Shown here: positions 1-6,169 of the stretch, one piece after another
Position numbering within the stretch: position 1 is the stretch's first letter
How the letters are laid out: each line of letters begins with the position of its first letter
DNA from: Chryseobacterium sp. UBA6632
Lineage (GTDB): Bacteria > Bacteroidota > Bacteroidia > Flavobacteriales > Weeksellaceae
Assembly: GCA_002455915.1 (NCBI GenBank)
Contig: DKLU01000137.1
Location: 342 to 11,728 of the forward strand
DNA length: 11,387 nucleotides
Reading direction: 5' to 3'
The notes under the pieces: generated by a model
The model's input: only the letters and a program-made list of their open reading frames with translations
The model's database searches: none
Told to the model about the DNA's origin: nothing
Program-made: the position numbers and the translations under genes

Positions 1-76
1 AGTGAAACGCCTTTGCGAACGAAAATACACGGTGTATTTTTTAAATAAAATCTTTGCGAGCTTAGCGTTTAAAAAC
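1..76. repeat. Direct repeat copy A, upstream of the NAD/ADP-ribose cassette
   Basis: Bases 1-27 are identical to 3226-3252, and 42-59 are identical to 3266-3283. The sequence between these blocks differs by a one-base indel. Both copies end in a doubled 9-nt unit related to TCTTTGCGA followed by an A-rich tail (51-76 here). The copy touches the window edge, so its true left end is unknown. It ends 15 bases before the sirtuin start, so it forms most of that gene's visible leader. I recall similar CTTTGCG-rich repeats being scattered between genes in flavobacterial genomes; that is memory, not a search result. Confidence 0.85.
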
Positions 77-91
77 TAAAATAAAAAACAA

Positions 92-778
92 ATGAAAAAA
101 CTAACCATATTAACCGGCGCAGGAATCAGTGCCGAAAGCGGAATAAAAACTTTCAGAGACGGAGATGGTCTTTGGGAAAATCATAGCATAACGGATGTGG
201 CAAGTCCGGAAGGATGGCGAAAAGACCGAGCTTTGGTATTGGATTTTTACAATCAGAGACGTCGCCAACTTCATGAAGTAGAGCCAAATGATGCACACAA
301 ATTAATTGCTGATTTGGAAAAACATTTTGATGTTCAGATTATTACACAAAATATCGATGATCTGCACGAGAGAGCAGGTTCTACGAATATCATCCACATT
401 CACGGAGAATTATTTAAGTCATGTTCTTGCAATAATAAAGGTTTGATTTACGAACAAAAACACGATATTAACATCGGAGATAAAGCAGAAGACGGAGCCC
501 AATTACGACCTTTCATCGTTTGGTTCGGAGAAGATGTTCCATTAATGAAAGAAGCGACGAAAAAAGCAAAAGAAGCGGATATTTTCTTGGTAATCGGAAC
601 ATCTCTGCAGGTTTATCCTGCTGCGGGATTACTTCATGATATCAAGGATGATTGTCTTTTAATTGTAATCAATCCCAACGAAACAGGTTTCGGATACGGA
701 CAAAGAGCTGTTGTCATGAAAGAAACCGCAACCAAAGGAATGAAATTATTGTACGATAAATTGTTAAATCTTGCCTAA
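92..778 (+). CDS. cobB: Sir2-family NAD-dependent protein deacylase (sirtuin, CobB-like)
   Basis: Sirtuins remove acyl groups from lysines, consuming NAD+ and releasing nicotinamide and O-acyl-ADP-ribose; this one is expected in the cytoplasm. The 228 residues begin with the NAD-binding motif GAGISAESGIKTFRD (9-23). They continue with QNIDDLH (87-92), the catalytic histidine H104 in HIHG, GTS (169-171) and INPNE (193-197). Tyr53 and Arg56 form the YxxR pattern that, in class III sirtuins such as E. coli CobB and human SIRT5, favours succinyl or other acidic acyl groups. The zinc-ribbon region keeps only Cys111 and Cys113; the second cysteine pair is absent before QLRP, so zinc may not be bound. 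The ATG at 92 has an A-rich leader and no Shine-Dalgarno, as is usual in Bacteroidota. The stop overlaps the next start by one base (TAATG), which implies translational coupling. Confidence 0.93.
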   Translation: MKKLTILTGAGISAESGIKTFRDGDGLWENHSITDVASPEGWRKDRALVLDFYNQRRRQLHEVEPNDAHKLIADLEKHFDVQIITQNIDDLHERAGSTNIIHIHGELFKSCSCNNKGLIYEQKHDINIGDKAEDGAQLRPFIVWFGEDVPLMKEATKKAKEADIFLVIGTSLQVYPAAGLLHDIKDDCLLIVINPNETGFGYGQRAVVMKETATKGMKLLYDKLLNLA

Positions 779-1719
779 TGGAAAACATTGTAAAAGCAGG
801 AATCTTTGGAGTTTGTATCGGTGATGCGTTGGGCGTTCCGGTGGAATTCAAAAGTAGAGAAACGTTAAAAATGTTTCCTGTTGAAAATATGCAGGAGTTT
901 GGATCTTGGAATCAGCCGAAAGGAACTTGGAGTGATGATAGTTCATTAACGCTTTGTATCGCAGAGGAATTGACAAAAGGGTATGATTTAGAAAAAATCG
1001 GACAAAGTTTTGTTAAATGGAATAAATATGGACATTGGACAGCCCACGGAAGGCTTTTCGATATTGGCGGAACAACAAGACATTCGATTGCAAGATTAAT
1101 TAAAGGAGAAAGTGCCAGATTTTCAGGAAATATTTTTGAAGAAGATAATGGGAACGGTTCTTTGATGAGAACTCTTCCGTTAGCTTTTTATCTTAAAGAT
1201 GAGGAAAATATTGAAAAATTATATCAAACTGTAAAAGAAGTTTCATCCATTACTCACGGACATTTCCGTTCTGTTTTTGCATGTTTTGTCTATGTGATTT
1301 TTGCGATTGAATTGATTAAAGGAAAAGATAAAAGAGAGGCTTTTCATCATATACAAAAGTTAGCTTTGGAATTTGCAGAAAATCAAAACTTTAACCCAAA
1401 GGAGATTCAGCTTTTTGATAAAGTTTTAAGGAATGATATTTCAACATATTCAGAAGATGAGATTAGAGGAAGCGGCTACGTTCTTCACAGTTTAGAAGCC
1501 TCATTATGGTGTTTTCTAAATTCTGAAAGTTATTCAGAAGCTGTTTTGAAAGCAGTCAATTTAGGAGAAGATACGGACACAACGGGAGCAATCACGGGTG
1601 GAATTGCAGGAATTTATTATGGTTTTGAAAATATTCCTGAGGAATGGGTTTCTGTGCTTGCTAGAAAAGAAGATATAGAAGAACTCTGTATTAAATTAGA
1701 TAAAAAATTAATGAAATAA
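778..1719 (+). CDS. ADP-ribosylglycohydrolase family protein (DraG/ARH-like)
   Basis: This family hydrolyses ADP-ribose from proteins, nucleic acids or small molecules using a two-magnesium centre. All the hallmark motifs are present in the 313 residues: GDALGVPVEF (15-24), the metal-binding TWSDDS (50-55, Asp53 and Asp54), GNGSLMR (125-131), SITHGH (157-162) and GEDTDTTGAITGG (263-275, with Asp265 and Asp267 as expected metal ligands). The length is normal for a single-domain enzyme, and no signal peptide or membrane segment is evident. The start codon overlaps the sirtuin stop. The cassette position suggests a substrate linked to sirtuin or Tpt1 products, such as O-acyl-ADP-ribose or ADP-ribosylated RNA ends; this is inference. 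It could instead act on an unlinked protein target, as DraG does on nitrogenase reductase. Confidence 0.93.
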   Translation: MENIVKAGIFGVCIGDALGVPVEFKSRETLKMFPVENMQEFGSWNQPKGTWSDDSSLTLCIAEELTKGYDLEKIGQSFVKWNKYGHWTAHGRLFDIGGTTRHSIARLIKGESARFSGNIFEEDNGNGSLMRTLPLAFYLKDEENIEKLYQTVKEVSSITHGHFRSVFACFVYVIFAIELIKGKDKREAFHHIQKLALEFAENQNFNPKEIQLFDKVLRNDISTYSEDEIRGSGYVLHSLEASLWCFLNSESYSEAVLKAVNLGEDTDTTGAITGGIAGIYYGFENIPEEWVSVLARKEDIEELCIKLDKKLMK

Positions 1720-1733
1720 AAAAAACATAAACC

Positions 1734-2279
1734 ATGAACGAACAACAAAAGAAAAAAATAAGCAAATTTATCAGCTTAGTTCTAAGACATAAACCCGAAA
1801 TCATCAATTTAAATTTAGATGAAAACGGTTGGACAAGTGTTGATGAATTAATAACAAAATCAAAAAGAGAGTCTCATCAAGGTCTTACCTTTGAACAACT
1901 CGAAGAAATTGTGGAAACCAATGATAAAAAACGTTTTATTTTTAATGAAGATAAAACTAAAATTAGAGCAAACCAAGGGCATTCGATTGATATTGATTTG
2001 GCTTTGAAACCCCAGCAACCACCCGAATTTCTGTATCACGGAACAGCTGAAAGTAATATCGATTCTATTTTTGAAAATGGAATTGAAAAAAGAAGTAGAC
2101 AGCACGTTCATCTAAGTCCGGACAAAGAAACCGCAACAAAAGTCGGAATGCGCCACGGAAAACCGATTATTTTAATTATCAAAACAAAAGAAATGTTTGA
2201 TAACGGAATAGACTTCTATCTTTCCGAAAATAATGTTTGGCTGACGGATTTTGTTGATGCAAAATATATTTCAAATTAA
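1734..2279 (+). CDS. kptA: RNA 2'-phosphotransferase, Tpt1/KptA family
   Basis: Tpt1/KptA enzymes remove an internal RNA 2'-phosphate in two steps: NAD+ ADP-ribosylates the phosphate, then transesterification releases repaired RNA plus ADP-ribose 1'',2''-cyclic phosphate. The 181 residues match the family's usual length. They show LVLRHKPE (15-22), IRANQGHS (77-84), FLYHGT (99-104) and SRQHVHLS (121-128). Arg18, His19, Arg78 and Arg122 fit the Arg-His-Arg-Arg catalytic tetrad described for Tpt1, so the enzyme is probably active. The N-terminal ~80 residues form the RNA-binding winged-helix lobe, and the rest is the ADP-ribosyltransferase-like lobe. In fungi and plants the substrate is spliced tRNA; the bacterial substrate is unsettled. 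Tpt1 enzymes can also ADP-ribosylate 5'-phosphorylated ends. The gap to the previous gene is 14 nt, and the next gene starts immediately after the stop. Confidence 0.94.
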   Translation: MNEQQKKKISKFISLVLRHKPEIINLNLDENGWTSVDELITKSKRESHQGLTFEQLEEIVETNDKKRFIFNEDKTKIRANQGHSIDIDLALKPQQPPEFLYHGTAESNIDSIFENGIEKRSRQHVHLSPDKETATKVGMRHGKPIILIIKTKEMFDNGIDFYLSENNVWLTDFVDAKYISN

Positions 2280-3035
2280 ATGAAAAGAATATTAGCAATC
2301 GGTGATATTCACGGAGGATTCAAAGCGTTGAAAGAGGTTTTGGAAAAAGCCAACGTAACTGAAAACGATAAATTAATTTTCCTCGGAGATTATGTTGATG
2401 GTTGGAGCGAATCTTCTCAAATCATTCAATTTTTAATGGAGCTTTCCGAAAAACAGGAATGTATTTTCATCAAAGGAAATCATGATGCTTGGATAGAAGA
2501 CTGGCTTTCTTTTGGAACAGCTCCTGATGTGTGGCTTTTCAACGGTGGACAAAGTACAGTCGACAGTTACTCTAAGTATTCTCTGGAAGATTTAAAAACT
2601 CATCTTGAATTTTTTCAACGAATGAAAAATTACTACATCGACGAAGAAAACCGGTTGTTTATTCATGCCGGTTATTCGTCTATGCATGGTCCTGAAAAAG
2701 AAGTTTATTCCAGCAATTACCGTTGGGATAGAACCCTTTGGGAAACTGCTGTTGCGATGGATAAAAAGCTGTCTAAAAACTCCGAATTATACCCTAAAAG
2801 ATTGCTTCTGTATAGTGAAATTTTCATTGGTCATACGCCAACTTTACATTTGGGAATTAAAGAGCCCATCAACAAAGCCAATGTCTGGAATTTGGATACC
2901 GGAGCAGCCTTCACGGGAGCATTGACTATAATGAATGTTGATACCAAAGAATTCTGGCAAAGCGATCCGCTTCCGACTTTATATCCTGATGAAAAAGGGA
3001 GAAATAACGATAATGTTAGAACTAAAAACCGATAA
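2280..3035 (+). CDS. Calcineurin-like metallophosphoesterase (PP1/PP2A/ApaH-like)
   Basis: This is a binuclear metal phosphoesterase of 251 residues with the full set of family motifs: GDIHGG (8-13; Asp9, His11), GDYVDG (36-41; Asp37), GNHDAW (66-71; Asn67, His68), FIHAG (127-131; His129) and GHTP (184-187; His185). It ends with LDTGAAFTG (205-213), which is typical of Ser/Thr phosphatase-like and diadenosine tetraphosphatase-like members. No signal peptide is seen, so it is cytoplasmic. The start abuts the kptA stop with no gap. Given the neighbours, plausible substrates are a 2' or 3' RNA phosphate, or the ADP-ribose cyclic phosphate released by Tpt1; this is inference, and a protein phosphatase or Ap4A hydrolase role cannot be excluded. 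The last ~20 residues are polar and run toward the intergenic repeats. Confidence 0.92.
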   Translation: MKRILAIGDIHGGFKALKEVLEKANVTENDKLIFLGDYVDGWSESSQIIQFLMELSEKQECIFIKGNHDAWIEDWLSFGTAPDVWLFNGGQSTVDSYSKYSLEDLKTHLEFFQRMKNYYIDEENRLFIHAGYSSMHGPEKEVYSSNYRWDRTLWETAVAMDKKLSKNSELYPKRLLLYSEIFIGHTPTLHLGIKEPINKANVWNLDTGAAFTGALTIMNVDTKEFWQSDPLPTLYPDEKGRNNDNVRTKNR

Positions 3036-3051
3036 AGCCTTAAGCATAAAC

Positions 3052-3078
3052 ATCTGCGCAATCTGTACAATCCGCGAG
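3052..3078. repeat. Three degenerate tandem 9-nt units
   Basis: Three consecutive 9-mers, ATCTGCGCA, ATCTGTACA and ATCCGCGAG, lie just after the metallophosphoesterase stop. They share the pattern ATCYGYRNR. The unit resembles in design, though not in sequence, the doubled CTTTGCG unit in the direct repeats at 1-76 and 3226-3300. I see no coding function, and this is probably part of a dispersed intergenic repeat family. Confidence 0.5.
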
Positions 3079-3101
3079 AATAGAATAAAAATAGACATCA
3101 A

Positions 3102-3185
3102 GTTTGTCATGCTGAAAGTCGCGAAGCAGATTAAAGAATCTCTAATAATTTTTATTGAAATTCTTCCTTCGTCAGAAGGACAAAC
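3102..3185. repeat. 84-bp MITE/REP-like palindromic element
   Basis: The element begins GTTTGTC (3102-3108) and ends with its reverse complement GACAAAC (3179-3185). Extended to 14 bp, the two ends still match at 12 positions as inverted repeats. Inside are a perfect 6-bp stem with a 4-nt loop (3165-3170/3175-3180) and a second pairing of AAGAAT (3134-3139) with ATTCTT (3160-3165). There is no reading frame of note and no transposase. No T-run follows the hairpin, so it is not a canonical terminator, although it could still stabilise or stop the upstream transcript. I recall TTTGTCATGCTG-type elements as common between flavobacterial genes. Confidence 0.65.
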
Positions 3186-3225
3186 CTTATGTAATAATTA
3201 CAAATTCAACATAAAGCCTTTGCTG

Positions 3226-3300
3226 AGTGAAACGCCTTTGCGAACGAAAATATGCAGAACAATTGTAAATAAAATCTTTGCGACCTTTGCGTTAAAAACA
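3226..3300. repeat. Direct repeat copy B, downstream of the NAD/ADP-ribose cassette
   Basis: This is the second copy of the repeat at 1-76, in the same orientation and about 3.2 kb away. It has a 27-base identical left block (3226-3252), a divergent middle (3253-3265), an 18-base identical block (3266-3283) and a tail with the doubled units TCTTTGCGA and CCTTTGCGT. It lies 38 bases upstream of the M14 peptidase start. Its TTTG at 3286-3289 is 21 bases before a TAATTTTA sequence (3311-3318), a spacing compatible with Bacteroidota -33/-7 promoter elements, so the repeat may supply part of that promoter (weak inference). Confidence 0.85.
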
Positions 3301-3338
3301 ATCAGTTTCGTAATTTTAAAGCTCGAAATATCACTTCA

Positions 3339-5063
3339 ATGAAACTGAAATATCTCTTATTTTCTCTTGCTTCAACTTTAGCTTTTGCACAAAATCAATT
3401 TCAGACACCTTTCGAAAAAGGAAATGGAAATCAGACCATTACTTATGACGAGATGAATTCGTATTATCAAGACTTAGCTAAAAATTTTAATACCATTCAA
3501 TATCTGAAAAAAGGTAAAGATGATAATGGAAAACCAATTTATGTTGTTATTTACAATCCGTTTCCTGAGAAAGATTTAAATCAATTAAGAAAAGAAAAGG
3601 CAATTCTCTTCGTCAACAATGGCATTCATCCTGGTGAACCGGACGGAATCGATGCAACGATGATGTTGATGCGAGATTTAGCGACAAAGAAAATCAAAAC
3701 GCCACAGAATTTTGTGATTGCAGCGATTTCGGCATACAATGTAAGCGGCATGCTAAATCGCGGTTCGTTTTCCAGAGCTAATCAAAATGGTCCTGAACAA
3801 TACGGTTTTAGAGGAAATGCCAGAAATTATGACTTGAATCGAGATTTCATTAAAGCAGATACAAAAAATGCGAAGAGCTTTCAGGAGATTTACCAATGGC
3901 TGAAACCTGATGTTTTCATTGATAATCACGTGAGTAACGGAGCAGATTATCAGTATACTTTCACTTATATTTCTACTTTTAAAGAAAGGTTGGGAAATGT
4001 TTTGGGTGAATATTTTTACAATAATTATCAAGCTAAAAATCTTGAAGATCTGAAGAAACTAGGTTACGAAAGCACGCCTTATGTCAATATTCATGGAGAT
4101 GTTCCGGAAGTTGGTTTTGCTTTGTTTGAGGATTCTCCGAGATATTCTACGGGTTACACGACTTTGTTCAATTCTTTGGGAACGGTTCCTGAAACGCATA
4201 TGTTGAAACCTTATGACAAAAGAGTCGATGCAACGTACAAATATATGCTCGTCAATCTTCAGAATTTAGACAAAGATTACAAAAAGATCAAACAGCTTCG
4301 AATTGAAAATTTAAAACAATATCAAGCCGGAAAACAGTATGGAATTCGTTGGAAAATTGATTCTACGAAATACTCTACGATGGATTTTAAAGGGTATGAA
4401 GGGAAATACAAGCCAAGCGAAATTTCAGGAAAATCGAGGTTGTATTATGACAGAAATAAACCTTTCACTAAAAATATAAAATTGTTCACAACGGCGGTTC
4501 CGACGGGTTACATCACGATTCCGAAATATTATGTGATCCCGCAATCGCAATATCGGGTAATTGAAGAGTTTAAAAGAAATCAGATTCAAATGAAACCGAT
4601 TCAGAAAGACAGTACAATTGCGGTGGAATCTTATAAAATAAATGATTTTAAAACGGTTAAAAATCCTTATGAAGGTCATTATCTGCATTTTGAAACAACA
4701 GTTGATAAATCCAATAAAAATATATTATTTTCTGCCGGAGATTACCTCGTTCCAACAAATCAAGATGGCGTAAAATATATTATTGAAACCTTAGAACCGG
4801 AAGCATTGGATTCTTTCTTCAACTGGAATTTCTTTGATGGAATTTTAGCCCAGAAAGAATATTATTCAGCTTATATTTTTGAAGATACGGCGGCAGAATT
4901 ACTGAAAAAAGATAAAGATTTAAAACAAAGATTCGAAGCCAAAAAAGCATCCGACAAAAAATTCGCCGACGATGGAACGGCTCAGCTGGATTGGGTTTAT
5001 AAAAACTCTCCTTATTTCGAGGAAAAAACTTTCAGACAATATCCAATTTATAGAGTTTTATAA
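3339..5063 (+). CDS. Secreted M14-family zinc carboxypeptidase-like protein
   Basis: This is predicted to be an exported zinc metallopeptidase of 574 residues. The N-terminus is a typical signal peptide (basic MKLK, hydrophobic core, AFA-Q cleavage near residue 17). The catalytic domain shows the M14 zinc ligands His97 and Glu100 in GIHPGEPDG, NRD at 167-169 (substrate-binding Asn/Arg pair), the third zinc ligand His197 in IDNHVSNGADY, and a likely catalytic Glu285 in VPETHM. The remaining ~270 residues have no motif I recognise, but a long C-terminal extension is known in Bacteroidota members. The substrate may be peptides or peptidoglycan fragments in the periplasm or outside the cell; this cannot be settled from sequence. 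The start is fixed by the signal peptide. It is transcribed alone and ends at a strong terminator. Confidence 0.9.
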   Translation: MKLKYLLFSLASTLAFAQNQFQTPFEKGNGNQTITYDEMNSYYQDLAKNFNTIQYLKKGKDDNGKPIYVVIYNPFPEKDLNQLRKEKAILFVNNGIHPGEPDGIDATMMLMRDLATKKIKTPQNFVIAAISAYNVSGMLNRGSFSRANQNGPEQYGFRGNARNYDLNRDFIKADTKNAKSFQEIYQWLKPDVFIDNHVSNGADYQYTFTYISTFKERLGNVLGEYFYNNYQAKNLEDLKKLGYESTPYVNIHGDVPEVGFALFEDSPRYSTGYTTLFNSLGTVPETHMLKPYDKRVDATYKYMLVNLQNLDKDYKKIKQLRIENLKQYQAGKQYGIRWKIDSTKYSTMDFKGYEGKYKPSEISGKSRLYYDRNKPFTKNIKLFTTAVPTGYITIPKYYVIPQSQYRVIEEFKRNQIQMKPIQKDSTIAVESYKINDFKTVKNPYEGHYLHFETTVDKSNKNILFSAGDYLVPTNQDGVKYIIETLEPEALDSFFNWNFFDGILAQKEYYSAYIFEDTAAELLKKDKDLKQRFEAKKASDKKFADDGTAQLDWVYKNSPYFEEKTFRQYPIYRVL

Positions 5064-5070
5064 AACAAAA

Positions 5071-5099
5071 AAAAGACGTTTCGAGTGGAAACGTCTTTT
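5071..5099. terminator. Bidirectional intrinsic terminator between convergent genes
   Basis: A perfect 12-bp stem (5071-5082 with 5088-5099) closes a 5-nt loop, GAGTG. The stem has an A-run on its left side, preceded by more A's, and a T-run on its right, so it can terminate transcription from both directions. It lies 7 nt after the M14 peptidase stop and 4 nt from the stop of the opposing oxygenase gene. Confidence 0.9.
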
Positions 5100-5103
5100 C
5101 ATT

Positions 5104-5988
5104 TTATCTTTTCGGCAACCCTCTTTTTAAAGCGAGTTCTGCTCTTTCGATTGCTTTTTTCTCTTTCCAGTCCATATATTTCTTCTTGAAATTCTTTTTC
5201 ATGATATCATCAAACTTACGTTGGAAGGTAAGATTCCACAAAGAATGCGCTTTTACTGCCCAAGATTTATCCCAAGCTCTCAAAGAAATAGAGAAACTTC
5301 CGTCCAGATACTTCATCCAGTGCCACCAACCTGTCGGCATAAACAGCGTATCTCCATGTTCAAGATAACATTCAATACCCTCTATACCATCTAAGGCAGG
5401 GAATTTTGTGAAATCCGGATTTTCTATGTCATAATCCTCCAAAGCATAGGTTGCATAAGGAATCTGGTATAATCTTTCTCTCCATTTGTAATCAAAAAGA
5501 AGCACATGCTTTCTTCCGTTGAAGTGAGTATGGAAAATATGCGCCATATCGATATCGTAGTGAAGGAAGGTTACCGAACCTTTTCCACCAAAAAACATGG
5601 AAGGATATTTATCTAAAAATCCGCCCATTAGATCTTTTGGAGAGATATAATCGTCTAATAATTTTTTAGCATGTTTTATAGGATCAAACAAGAAAATTCT
5701 AAGATCGGTAGGCTCTCTCTGGATAAGATCGATATAATCTTTAAACATCATTTTAGCAGCGGAAGCATTGATGGGAGCAGCGGGATCAGCCTTGGAACTG
5801 TCGTATAACGGAACTTCCACATCTCCAACTACTTCTTTCATATACTCCATTGTCCATTTCTGGTAAGCAGGCCACTTTTTTGCCATGTTTTTGATGACAA
5901 CGGGCTTCCTGGGCTTTAGATATTTTTCTATGAATTCTTCTTGAGTAATATCATCTACAATATCTATAGGCTTTAAATTAATTCCCAT
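5104..5988 (-). CDS. Cupin-like JmjC-type Fe(II)/2-oxoglutarate oxygenase
   Basis: The 294 residues resemble the cupin_8/JmjC group, which includes protein and tRNA hydroxylases such as FIH, JMJD5 and TYW5. The iron-binding facial triad is visible as His143 and Asp145 in FLHYDIDMAH and His223 in PTGWWHWM. Lys160 in GRKHVLLF is placed to bind the 2-oxoglutarate carboxylate. The GDTLFMPTGWWHW segment (212-224) is characteristic of the fold. The basic C-terminus (about 255-294) is rich in Lys and Arg and could contact nucleic acid or ribosome; that is inference. The substrate is unknown. It is a single gene with no partner, transcribed toward the shared terminator. A TAATTTTG sequence on the minus strand (6014-6007), 18 bases before the ATG, could be its -7 element. 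A perfect 15-bp palindrome lies further upstream (6082-6096). Confidence 0.88.
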   Translation of the reverse strand: MGINLKPIDIVDDITQEEFIEKYLKPRKPVVIKNMAKKWPAYQKWTMEYMKEVVGDVEVPLYDSSKADPAAPINASAAKMMFKDYIDLIQREPTDLRIFLFDPIKHAKKLLDDYISPKDLMGGFLDKYPSMFFGGKGSVTFLHYDIDMAHIFHTHFNGRKHVLLFDYKWRERLYQIPYATYALEDYDIENPDFTKFPALDGIEGIECYLEHGDTLFMPTGWWHWMKYLDGSFSISLRAWDKSWAVKAHSLWNLTFQRKFDDIMKKNFKKKYMDWKEKKAIERAELALKRGLPKR

Positions 5989-6081
5989 CTTATAAATTTT
6001 ATGTTACAAAATTATTAAATAAATAGTTACGTTGTAGCGTTTAAGTTTTTTTTAATCTATGATTCAAATCACTATTTTAAA

Positions 6082-6096
6082 TATTTAGACTAAATA
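6082..6096. promoter_or_regulatory. Perfect 15-bp palindrome, possible operator
   Basis: TATTTAGACTAAATA is perfectly symmetric about A6089. Its half-site TATTTAG also begins the larger near-palindrome upstream of feoA (10571-10593). It lies about 94 bases upstream of the oxygenase start. A metal- or redox-responsive regulator is a reasonable guess because the downstream enzyme needs Fe(II). The distance from the likely promoter is large, and AT-rich DNA produces such palindromes by chance. Confidence 0.35.
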
Positions 6097-6169
6097 AAAA
6101 CAATAAAGAATCTTATTAAATAGAATTTTTCTGCAATACCATTTATTTTCATAAAGAAAGTGCAATTTT

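Noticed and set aside
2665..2925. 86-codon + strand frame inside the metallophosphoesterase gene
   Set aside because: It lies wholly within a well-supported gene whose motifs continue throughout; no sign of frameshift or independent function.
92..3035. Toxin-antitoxin reading of the cassette (an ADP-ribosyltransferase toxin with a hydrolase antidote)
   Set aside because: The Tpt1-like protein has the full RNA 2'-phosphotransferase motif set and length, and no DarT- or ART-toxin motif is seen. A defence role remains possible, but a classic toxin pair is not supported.
3165..3180. Perfect 6-bp hairpin as a terminator for the cassette
   Set aside because: No T-run follows, and it is better explained as the distal part of the 84-bp palindromic element; a terminating effect is not excluded.
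1..3300. CRISPR-like or integrative-element reading of the repeats
   Set aside because: Only two copies 3.2 kb apart and no spacers, cas genes, integrase or tRNA target; the copies are simply direct repeats.
2935..3342. 135-codon + strand reading frame spanning the gap after the metallophosphoesterase
   Set aside because: It overlaps the end of a solid gene in another frame, then runs through three intergenic repeat elements and into the peptidase start. Composition and lack of motifs fit chance openness.
3753..4688. Two minus-strand frames (92 and 87 codons) opposite the M14 peptidase
   Set aside because: Both are antisense shadows of a gene with intact zinc-ligand motifs and a signal peptide.
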